Positions 34,882 through 41,609 of a DNA stretch of 64,000 bases are shown here, piece by piece; the first letter of the stretch is position 1; every line of letters begins with the position of its first letter. The stretch lies in NCBI GenBank assembly GCA_020249145.1, contig JADCGF010000001.1, positions 62,001 through 126,000 on the forward strand. Direction: 5' to 3'. Made by a program: the position numbers and the translations under genes. The notes under the pieces are model-generated. The model did no database searches and was not told where the DNA came from. It saw nothing but the letters and a program-made list of their open reading frames with translations. The DNA comes from Roseomonas sp. Lineage in GTDB: Bacteria > Pseudomonadota > Alphaproteobacteria > Acetobacterales > Acetobacteraceae.

Positions 34882-35290
34882 CTACCCGAGCGCCGCCGCA
34901 ACCCCAGCCGATTTGGCCCCAACCAGCGCCGCCAGATCGGCCTGGGGGCGGGCGCCGAAATGGGAAATCACCTCAGCCGCCGCGATGCTGCCCCAGCGCC
35001 CGCATTCCGGCAGAGGCAGGCCACGGGTCAGCGCCGCCATGAAGCCGGCGGCATAGGCATCCCCCGCGCCGGTGCTGTCCAACAGCTTGGTGGGCTCGGC
35101 ACGGACCGCATGGGTTTCCTTGCCGGCAATGATCAGGCTGCCCTTTTCGCTGCGGGTCAGCGCGGCAATGGCCACTTCGGCCCGCACGGCCTCAGCCGCC
35201 GCTTCGAAGTCATCGGTCTCGTAAAGGGCGCAAATCTCGGCCTCATTGGCGAAGACGATATCGGCTTCTTCCTTGATGAAGGCGCGGAAG
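34882..35290 (-). pseudogene. Truncated PfkB-family (adenosine kinase-like) gene, 3' third only
   Basis: About 136 in-frame codons match the C-terminal part of the intact PfkB gene at 37277-38260, with only about 10 differences in the 121 residues that align. They include the catalytic loop DSTGAGDAYAAGFMAALTR. Homology starts abruptly at FRAFI (35290), where upstream codons are unrelated, and the C-terminus differs (this copy ends VGAKSAGVAAALG; the intact one ends IGNL). The N-terminal sugar-binding two thirds are missing, so no enzyme can be made. This copy keeps the original neighbour typA, so it probably is the resident 3' end cut off by insertion of the AT-rich module next to it. Confidence 0.85.
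34923..35290. repeat. Left direct repeat of the PfkB 3' region
   Basis: About 368 bases here match 37291-37658 in the same orientation with scattered, mostly silent differences. The divergence shows that the copies are not a recent duplication but two alleles, one probably brought in by the inserted DNA. Confidence 0.85.
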
Positions 35291-35361
35291 CGAGGTATCG
35301 CTGGCGGACTGCCGACCCACTGGACCCTAACCAGATCCGTTAACATTGGAGAAAAGGCAAT

Positions 35362-36774
35362 TTACAAAAAATATTGCTTGAGGCTTCTCGCGATTTGGTA
35401 GCCTTGCCAAATCATCACAAGACCAACCAGGATTAGAGTTATCCTGTAGTAGGCGAGTAAAGACAGGAAGCCAGCGTGGGGTTTAGAAAGTATCTGGCCC
35501 AACGCGTAAAGGTCCATAAGGGTTGAGGCGGCTACCCCTCTTGGCGCTTTTCGGTCCTTGGCCCTGGAAAAGACCCAGAAAAGTAAGGGGCCAATCAAAA
35601 AAGCAACTATGAATATTTGCGGTAAGTACTCCACTATAGCTATCGGTAGCAAAAACAAAATCAGCTTTCCAACTTGGTCATCTCCAATTCGCTCACGTAT
35701 CGCGTCTCCATCCACTACTGGCTGTAGCAGGATGGCGATCAATGCGATAAGAATCGCATACATGCTAAGGATAGTCTGTGCTGAAGCGAACAAGCGCCCA
35801 GGGGCGGGTTCATCTTCGATGCGAGCCCTAAGAGAATCGCGAAGATGCTCGTCATTTGGAATAATTTTCGATTTTCCTCCAACGACATTTTCGATAAACG
35901 CCGACCTGTAGGCCAAAATACCGAGAGCATCGGCCATAGCGGACTTATCTGGCTGACGTTTTGAATCAATAACATAATACTGCAGGGCGTACACGATATT
36001 TTTTTTCCAATCATCTGGCTTGGCTGGATCGTAACGCTGCAGAGTAAGGAGCGTATCGCAGTCGGGTGCATGATGCTGGTGGTTGTGCGCAAGATCGCGC
36101 AGAAAAAAGAAGCATTGATTCACCAAATGCTCATCTAGGTCGTAGTTCAATTCTCTTGCAGCCTGTTGCGATCCTTCTTGAACATCCTGATCAACAAATT
36201 GAAGCTCTCCAAACGAAACCTCGCCATTCCGCAACAGGCTAAATTTCACATGGAAGCTGCAATCCTTCCTTAATGCGGCTGCCTCGTTGTCAAATTCGGT
36301 TAGCGTTTGTTTTAAAGGCGATTTATCCGTGCGCAAACTTAAGTCGTTGAGCCTACCGATTATTTCGCGCGTTCTGGTCCGGGCGTGGGCTTTCCACTGC
36401 TCCTTTGTGGAAAAAACAAAAATTTCTCCATGCAATTTTTCCGATCCAATACCTACGCTCGGATCAGTGTGTGCCCACAAAACAAAATAAAATGCTTTTT
36501 TTCCTCCAAAGATGTTTCTAAGGCTAGAAAAGAAATCATCAGAGGTATTGCGCGATTGAAATGCCAGAATAACGCGTCGGCGTGGTTGCTGCCTAGCTGT
36601 ACTGACTTTATCATCTAACAACACAGATATATTCGCATATTTGGCGCGGCTAGGAAAGGTAGCTTGGCCAATTGATCTAAACGACAGTGCACCTAGAACC
36701 GTCGGGACCCAGCCGACAAATACCGGTCTGAAGTTCCAGGGCGGGCGAGACCCGTTAGTTCCTTTATCTTCCAT
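35362..36774 (-). CDS. Unrecognised 470-residue protein with C-terminal membrane segments
   Basis: I do not recognise this protein. Residues 1-320 are largely soluble and mixed in charge, with a short hydrophobic stretch near the start (VFVGWVPTVLGALSF, 18-33) and a His-rich patch (LAHNHQHHAPDCD, 228-240). Three or four hydrophobic segments follow at about 332-352, 369-402 (possibly two helices) and 436-457, so the C-terminal third should lie in the membrane. There is no nucleotide-binding, nuclease or protease motif that I can name. It lies 18 bases after the 102-residue membrane-protein gene, and the two form the whole insertion between the PfkB repeats. Soluble sensor plus membrane effector is a common defence layout, but that is only an analogy. 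Confidence 0.8.
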   Translation of the reverse strand: MEDKGTNGSRPPWNFRPVFVGWVPTVLGALSFRSIGQATFPSRAKYANISVLLDDKVSTARQQPRRRVILAFQSRNTSDDFFSSLRNIFGGKKAFYFVLWAHTDPSVGIGSEKLHGEIFVFSTKEQWKAHARTRTREIIGRLNDLSLRTDKSPLKQTLTEFDNEAAALRKDCSFHVKFSLLRNGEVSFGELQFVDQDVQEGSQQAARELNYDLDEHLVNQCFFFLRDLAHNHQHHAPDCDTLLTLQRYDPAKPDDWKKNIVYALQYYVIDSKRQPDKSAMADALGILAYRSAFIENVVGGKSKIIPNDEHLRDSLRARIEDEPAPGRLFASAQTILSMYAILIALIAILLQPVVDGDAIRERIGDDQVGKLILFLLPIAIVEYLPQIFIVAFLIGPLLFWVFSRAKDRKAPRGVAASTLMDLYALGQILSKPHAGFLSLLAYYRITLILVGLVMIWQGYQIARSLKQYFL

Positions 36775-36792
36775 GACGATGAACTATTGAGA

Positions 36793-37101
36793 CTACTTCA
36801 GGAAGCGCGAGTTCAGCCCCCTCCTGATAGCTTCATGCGACAGGCCACCTTGTGCTATAATTCGTTTGCGCTTCTTACTGTATTTCATGCCTTCCTTTAT
36901 ACGCATGTCCGGAATGGGATCAGCTCTTGAGCTAAGCTGCCCCTTAAAAAACGCCCAAATGCTCCGAGACCGGGACGCATTTTTTCTTACTTCGTCCTTG
37001 TCGACAAAAAACAGCCTAAAGCCCACGCCAAGAAAGATTGTACCAAGCGCAGCGAGCACTAGGGCGGCCAGTGCCGCCCCGAAAGCTCCAACTGTAGACA
37101 T
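36793..37101 (-). CDS. Unrecognised 102-residue single-pass membrane protein
   Basis: I do not recognise this protein. A hydrophobic helix covers about residues 5-32 (AALAALVLAALGTIFLGVGF), and the remaining 70 residues are strongly basic (KYSKKRKRIIAQ, RRGLNSRFLK), so the tail probably faces the cytoplasm. A GGGAG ribosome site lies 7 bases before ATG 37101. It is the first gene of the two-gene AT-rich insertion, followed by the 470-residue protein gene after 18 bases. Its size, single helix and basic tail would suit a membrane-bound partner of the larger protein. Confidence 0.75.
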   Translation of the reverse strand: MSTVGAFGAALAALVLAALGTIFLGVGFRLFFVDKDEVRKNASRSRSIWAFFKGQLSSRADPIPDMRIKEGMKYSKKRKRIIAQGGLSHEAIRRGLNSRFLK

Positions 37102-37276
37102 TTCAATCTCCCAAGAATCAGAATGGCAGCGCCGCCCCCCGCAGCACTGTTCCGAGGCGAGTCGCTAAGGGAATCGAGAAAGTCGCTTTTGTCAAGATAC
37201 TGTTTGGCCTGGAAGAAGAATTGGCCTCCCTCGCAAACAACAGGCGCGCCTGGGGCGCAAGAGTCTCCAAACGAAG

Positions 37277-38260
37277 TTACAGGTTGCCGATCAGCGCTGC
37301 CAGATCGGCCTGCGGGCGGGCGCCGAAATGGGAAATCACCTCAGCCGCCGCGGTGCTGCCCCAGCGGCCACATTCCGGCAGAGGCAGGCGACGGGTCAGC
37401 GCCGCCATGAAGCCGGCGGCATAGGCATCCCCGGCGCCGGTGCTATCCACCAGCTTGGTGGGCTCGGCGCTGACTATATGGGTCTCGCTGCCCGCGATGA
37501 TCAGGCTGCCCTTTTCGCTACGGGTGAGCGCTGCAATGGCCACTTCGGCGCGCACGGCCTTGGCCGCGGCATCGAAATCATCGGTCTCATAGAGCGCGCA
37601 AATCTCGGCTTCATTGGCGAACAGAATATCCGCTTCTTCCCGGATAAAAGCGCGGAAGGCAGCGCGGTGGCGGCCCACGCAGAAGGGGTCGGATAGCGTA
37701 ATCGCCACTTGCCGCCCGGCCTGATGGGCGATCCGGGCTGCGGCGCGGAAGGCGGCCTGGGCCGCGGGCGGGTCGAACAAATAGCCCTCAAGATAGACAA
37801 TCCGCGCGCTGGCAATGGCGGTAGGGTCCAGGTCAGCCTCCCCAAAGGTCACGCAGGCGCCAAGGAAGGTATTCATGGTGCGCTGGCCATCGGGCGACAC
37901 CAGGATCAGGCAGCGCGCGGTGGGCGCGCCGCCCACCAGCGGCGGGGTTGGGAAATGCACGCCGGCGGCGGTGATGTCGTGGCGGAATACCTGGCCCAGC
38001 CCATCATCGGCCACCTTGCCAAGGTAGCCGACCTTCGCGCCAAGCCCGGCTGCCACCGCACAGGTATTGGCGGCAGACCCGCCGCTGCTTTCAATGCCCG
38101 GCCCCATGGCGGCGTAAATCGCCTCCGCCTGGTCAGTGCTGATCAGCGCCATGCCGCCCTTGGCCATGCCATGTTCGGCCAGGAAGGCATCCTCGGCACG
38201 GGCCAGCACATCCACAATGGCATTGCCGATGCCAAGAATATCAAGGCTGGGGGGGGTCAT
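37277..38260 (-). CDS. PfkB-family carbohydrate kinase (adenosine kinase-like)
   Basis: A 327-residue PfkB kinase. The nucleoside/sugar-binding N-terminus is LDILGIGNAIVDVLA, the SGGSAANTCAVAAGLGA motif follows, and the catalytic anion-hole motif is DSTGAGDAYAAGF. This branch is usually annotated as adenosine or ribo-kinase and phosphorylates a ribose-type hydroxyl with ATP; the exact acceptor is not certain. The gene is complete, but its last third is repeated in the pseudogene at 34882-35290, and the short ending IGNL differs from that copy. This fits a 3' end replaced by foreign sequence. Confidence 0.9.
   Translation of the reverse strand: MTPPSLDILGIGNAIVDVLARAEDAFLAEHGMAKGGMALISTDQAEAIYAAMGPGIESSGGSAANTCAVAAGLGAKVGYLGKVADDGLGQVFRHDITAAGVHFPTPPLVGGAPTARCLILVSPDGQRTMNTFLGACVTFGEADLDPTAIASARIVYLEGYLFDPPAAQAAFRAAARIAHQAGRQVAITLSDPFCVGRHRAAFRAFIREEADILFANEAEICALYETDDFDAAAKAVRAEVAIAALTRSEKGSLIIAGSETHIVSAEPTKLVDSTGAGDAYAAGFMAALTRRLPLPECGRWGSTAAAEVISHFGARPQADLAALIGNL
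37291..37658. repeat. Right direct repeat of the PfkB 3' region
   Basis: This partner of 34923-35290 lies inside the intact PfkB gene. It is in the same orientation and is interrupted by the same kind of small substitutions. Confidence 0.85.
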
Positions 38261-38318
38261 GGGTGGGCTCCAACAAAGATTGCGCCGGGATTAGCCTTGG
38301 GCGAGGGTGGCGTCCACC

Positions 38319-39008
38319 ATGCCCCAAGCGCTTTTCCTCGCCCTGAGACAATTAGGCGACCCTGCCTTTCGCCGCCCGCTGATCCTGGGCGTGCTGGGCG
38401 CGGCTTTGGCGGTGCTGGGCTTGATCGGTTTGGCAGCCTGGCTGGCAGGCTGGGCGGCTGCGGGCGGGCCGGAATGGCTTTCCTGGATCACGCAAGCCGG
38501 CGGTGCGGCGGCGGGGGTGTTTCTGAGTTGGTGGCTTTTTCTGCCCGTCGCCTTGGGTATTGCCGCACAATTCACGGATAGCATCGCCGGCGCGGTGGAA
38601 CGGCGCCATTACCCCTACCTGCCGCCGCCTGCCGGGGCCTCGGCGCTGGCGCAGGCAGGGTACGGGGTTTGGTTCAGCGTCAAGCTGCTGGCGCTGCAAA
38701 TCCTGCTTTTGCCGTTGTTCTTCATCCCGTTTTTTGGCGCGCTGCTGGCGTTGCTGATCTCGGCCCATGGGCTGGGGGCGGGGTTGCTGCGGGAAGTGGC
38801 GCTCAGGCGCATGAACCTTGCGCATTCACGCATCGCCTGGCAGCGGCTGCGCTGGCAGGGTTGGATGCTTGGCCTTGTCTTGGCCCTGATGGCGATGGTG
38901 CCGGTGGTGAATTTATTGGTGCCGATCATTGGCATTGCGACGGCTGCGCATTTGCTGATCCGCGGCTTTGAAAAATTTCCGAGTGCATCATCAGAAAACG
39001 GGGGATAA
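38319..39008 (+). CDS. EI24-domain (CysZ-like) membrane protein
   Basis: A 229-residue integral membrane protein with about five or six hydrophobic helices, of which PLILGVLGAALAVLGLIGLA, GVFLSWWLFLPVALGIAAQF and LLALQILLLPLFFIPFFGAL are clearest. The middle section LISAHGLGAGLLREVALRRM matches the EI24/CysZ family, whose E. coli member takes up sulfate. ATG 38319 was chosen because GAGGGTGG lies about 9 bases upstream; a GTG at 38307 has no ribosome site. Sulfate transport is only an analogy here. Confidence 0.78.
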   Translation: MPQALFLALRQLGDPAFRRPLILGVLGAALAVLGLIGLAAWLAGWAAAGGPEWLSWITQAGGAAAGVFLSWWLFLPVALGIAAQFTDSIAGAVERRHYPYLPPPAGASALAQAGYGVWFSVKLLALQILLLPLFFIPFFGALLALLISAHGLGAGLLREVALRRMNLAHSRIAWQRLRWQGWMLGLVLALMAMVPVVNLLVPIIGIATAAHLLIRGFEKFPSASSENGG

Positions 39009-39089
39009 CCCGCTTTCGCCCGTTGTGGCGCGGCAGAGTCGCATGCTAGCCCGAATCAGCAGTAACGCGAATCAGCAAGGGGGCCAAAT

Positions 39090-39710
39090 ATGTCGCTTTT
39101 CCGTCGTAAGGATGAAGACACCACTCCGTCAGCACCGGAACCAACCAGTGTGCCGACAGCGCGCGATCCTGATCTGGCGGTGCCGCCCTTCCGGCCTGGG
39201 GCGGCAGTGGTGCCGCCGGTGGCCAGCGCGGCCGCTACATCCGCGAAGCCCACCATCGCGCCATCCCCCGCTGCACGCCCTTCCGCCCCCACCGCCGGCC
39301 GCCCCACCGGGCGGGCTGAAGCCGGTGAAAAGCGCGTCCTGCAATTGGGCAAGGGCATCAGCATCCAAGGCAGCGTGACGGAGGTCGAGCGCATCGTCAT
39401 TGAAGGCACCATGGAAAGCCAGCTTTTGCAGTGCCAGGAATTGGCGATCAGCCATTCCGGCGTCTTCAAAGGTGAGGTGCAGGTGGAAGATGCCGATATC
39501 GCCGGCGTCTTTGATGGCACTTTGACCGCAACCGGCAGCCTGATCATCCGCGCCACAGGGCGGGTGCTGGGCGTGGCGCGGTCCCGTCGCCTTTCCGTGG
39601 AAGATGGCGGGCAGCTGACGGGGCGCATGGAAATGATCACCGAAGCATCGGCCGGCAGCCCGATGGCCGTGGCGCCGCCTGTGCGTGTGGTTGAGTCAAG
39701 CGATTCCTGA
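39090..39710 (+). CDS. Bactofilin-type polymer-forming cytoskeletal protein
   Basis: A 206-residue bactofilin. The N-terminal 80 residues are a Pro/Ala-rich disordered arm, and the central part is a right-handed beta-helix made of short repeats such as GISIQGSVTEVERIVIEG, CQELAISHSGVFKGEV and EDADIAGVFDGTLTATG. A short Pro-rich C-terminal tail follows. Bactofilins polymerise without nucleotide and shape the cell or place wall enzymes. No membrane-targeting partner or LmdC-type peptidase gene is next to it. The ATG 39090 follows AAGGGGG. Confidence 0.92.
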   Translation: MSLFRRKDEDTTPSAPEPTSVPTARDPDLAVPPFRPGAAVVPPVASAAATSAKPTIAPSPAARPSAPTAGRPTGRAEAGEKRVLQLGKGISIQGSVTEVERIVIEGTMESQLLQCQELAISHSGVFKGEVQVEDADIAGVFDGTLTATGSLIIRATGRVLGVARSRRLSVEDGGQLTGRMEMITEASAGSPMAVAPPVRVVESSDS

Positions 39711-39766
39711 TCCGGCGCCGCGTGCGCCAGGGGCCAAGGCCGACAATTCCTTCACCGCGGCAAAGC

Positions 39767-40315
39767 ATGTCGCCGCGGTCGCTTCCCCTTGGCCCCCTGG
39801 GCGCTGCCAGCCTTGCTTTGGCGGCGCTCATGTTCACCCCGGCCTGCCGGAAATCTGAAGCCGAGGGGGCAACACTTGGCCTGGAAGAGGCTTTGCGCGG
39901 CACCAGGGCAAGCTTGGCTGCGCTTGGTCTGCCATCTGCCCCGGAAGCACCGCAAATGGAACGCCCTGCGCCATTGCCGCCCCCGCCCAGCAGCGCCAGC
40001 GCCCCGCGCCGCCAGGGTACCCAACCACCCGCCGCCGCCAGCGTCTTGCAGGGGCAAGAGCCCGAGGCGGTGATCTCCGCCCTTGGGGAGCCAGCCTTGC
40101 GCCGGCGGGAGGGGGAGGCGGAGGTCTGGCTTTATCAGGCGCCGGATTGCCGGCTGGATCTGGTTTTCTACCCGGAAGATGCACGGCTGGTGCTGGCCCA
40201 TGCCGCGGCCCGGGCCTTTGGTGCGCGGCGCCTGACCGAATCGGCCTGCATGGCGGCGATTTCGCGCGCACCCAACCCGCCGCCCTGGACTGTGCCAAAA
40301 AGCGGCGGGGGCTGA
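39767..40315 (+). CDS. Probable exported protein or lipoprotein with a C-terminal LGxP domain
   Basis: A 182-residue protein with a hydrophobic N-terminal segment (GPLGAASLALAALMFTPACRK) that ends in a cysteine, resembling a weak lipobox (TPAC). A Pro/Ala-rich linker follows, then a conserved domain with the signature SALGEPALRRREGEAEVWLY and CRLDLVF, seen in many alphaproteobacterial envelope proteins of unknown role. The start at ATG 39767 was chosen because it puts the hydrophobic segment close to the N-terminus; a GTG at 39722 is also open. It lies between the bactofilin and AEC transporter genes. Confidence 0.6.
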   Translation: MSPRSLPLGPLGAASLALAALMFTPACRKSEAEGATLGLEEALRGTRASLAALGLPSAPEAPQMERPAPLPPPPSSASAPRRQGTQPPAAASVLQGQEPEAVISALGEPALRRREGEAEVWLYQAPDCRLDLVFYPEDARLVLAHAAARAFGARRLTESACMAAISRAPNPPPWTVPKSGGG

Positions 40316-40324
40316 ATAGCGCGC

Positions 40325-41239
40325 ATGAGTCTTTGGCTGGATGCCTTTGTGCCGGCTTTTGCGCTGCTTGGGCTTGGCGCGCTGCTCCGGCGCATCCTGC
40401 TGCCGCTGGATGCGGTTTGGGCGGGCATGGAAAAGCTGATCTATTGGGTGCTGTTGCCGAGCCTGATCCTTTCCGCTTTGGCAGCGCTTGACCCCGCCAG
40501 CCTGCCGCTAGGCGCCATGGCCTTCACCATCTGGGGAGCACTCGCCACAGGCACCCTAATTTCCGTGCTGTTGGCGCGCTTCATGGGGCATGGGCATGCG
40601 GCCATGACCTCGGTCCTGCAAGGCGGCATTCGCTTCAATAACCTGATGGGCTTCGCCATTGTGGGCGCGATTTTCGGCGCCGAGGGCATCAGCTTCGGCG
40701 CGGTGGCGACAGGCATCATCGTGCCTTTTGTGCAGAGCGTCACAACACTGGCCTTTGCCATGGATGGCAGCCGGGGTCGGCCAAAGCCGTTGGTGATCCT
40801 GCGACAATTGATCCTGAACCCGCTGATCATCGCCTGCATCCTGGGCTTCACCATCGCGGCGCTGGGTGGCTTTCCGCCAGGCATAAAGCCCACCATTCAA
40901 ACGCTCGGCCGCGCATCGGTGGCCCTTGGCCTGCTTTGCGTTGGCGCGGCGCTATCCTGGGAGAGTTTTACCGACCGCGTACCAACCCAGGCGCTGACGG
41001 GTGTTCTGAAACTGATCGGCATGCCGGCCATTACCTATGGTTTGGGAACATTCGCTGGCCTGCCGCCCTTGCCCCTGGCGGCGGCGGTGATCTTCATGGC
41101 GCTGCCAACGGCGGCCACTTCCTATGTCATGGCGCGCGCCATGGGGGGCGATGCCAAGCTGATGGCCGCGATCACCACCACAGAGCATATCGCTTCCATC
41201 ATCACGCTACCTTTTTGGGTGATGCTGGTTTTGGGATGA
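40325..41239 (+). CDS. AEC family transporter (auxin efflux carrier-like)
   Basis: A 304-residue membrane protein with about ten helices. The family pattern is visible in GALLRRILLPLDAVWAGMEKLIYWVLLPSLILSAL near the start, GGIRFNNLMGFAIVG in the middle and LPTAATSYVMARAMGGDAKLM near the end. Bacterial AEC proteins carry malate, malonate or amino acids; the substrate here is unknown. It begins 9 bases after the preceding lipoprotein-like gene. Confidence 0.9.
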   Translation: MSLWLDAFVPAFALLGLGALLRRILLPLDAVWAGMEKLIYWVLLPSLILSALAALDPASLPLGAMAFTIWGALATGTLISVLLARFMGHGHAAMTSVLQGGIRFNNLMGFAIVGAIFGAEGISFGAVATGIIVPFVQSVTTLAFAMDGSRGRPKPLVILRQLILNPLIIACILGFTIAALGGFPPGIKPTIQTLGRASVALGLLCVGAALSWESFTDRVPTQALTGVLKLIGMPAITYGLGTFAGLPPLPLAAAVIFMALPTAATSYVMARAMGGDAKLMAAITTTEHIASIITLPFWVMLVLG

Positions 41240-41309
41240 TGCTCTTGGCGCTGCGCTTGCGCCTTCCCATATCCACGATGCCTCCGTGTCTGACAGGGAA
41301 GATCCAACG

Positions 41310-41603
41310 ATGATGCGCTTTTTTCTGGTCCTCTGCGCGCTTTACGCAGGCAGTGCCGTGGCTGTAGCCGCGCCGCCATCCGCCGCGCAGGATGCCGTGC
41401 CCGTTCACCAGGAACGGAACCTTTCGGAACGCGCCGGTGCCGTCATGGGTCGCGCGGCAGAGGAAACCACCTCGGCCTTCGGGCGCGCGCTGCAATGGAC
41501 CGGGCGGCAATTGGAAGGCGCCGGGCAATGGACCGCGCGCCAGGGAGAAACGATCGGGACCGAGCGGCCGGCAAATGCGCCGGCGCCCGTGCCGGTGCGC
41601 TGA
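41310..41603 (+). CDS. Small exported protein of unknown function
   Basis: A 97-residue protein with a clean signal peptide (MMRFFLVLCALYAGSAVAVA, cleaving at about residue 20) and a short, charged, probably helical mature part (SERAGAVMGRAAEETTSAF) that ends in a Pro/Ala tail. I recognise no family. AGGGAA lies 11 bases upstream of ATG 41310; a second ATG follows at once. It is convergent with hyuA, whose stop is 6 bases away. Confidence 0.6.
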   Translation: MMRFFLVLCALYAGSAVAVAAPPSAAQDAVPVHQERNLSERAGAVMGRAAEETTSAFGRALQWTGRQLEGAGQWTARQGETIGTERPANAPAPVPVR

Positions 41604-41609
41604 GCGCTT

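Larger units (their letters stand above)
35291..37290. mobile_element. AT-richer two-gene insertion between the PfkB repeats
   Basis: About 2 kb that differs in base composition and codon choice from both flanks and is bounded by the two PfkB 3' copies. It carries the 102-residue and 470-residue membrane-protein genes and nothing that looks like an integrase, transposase or terminal repeat. It therefore looks like cargo captured by recombination at the PfkB gene. A possible minus-strand promoter is TTGACA (37195-37190) with AT-poor -10 sequence 17 bases on. Confidence 0.7.
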
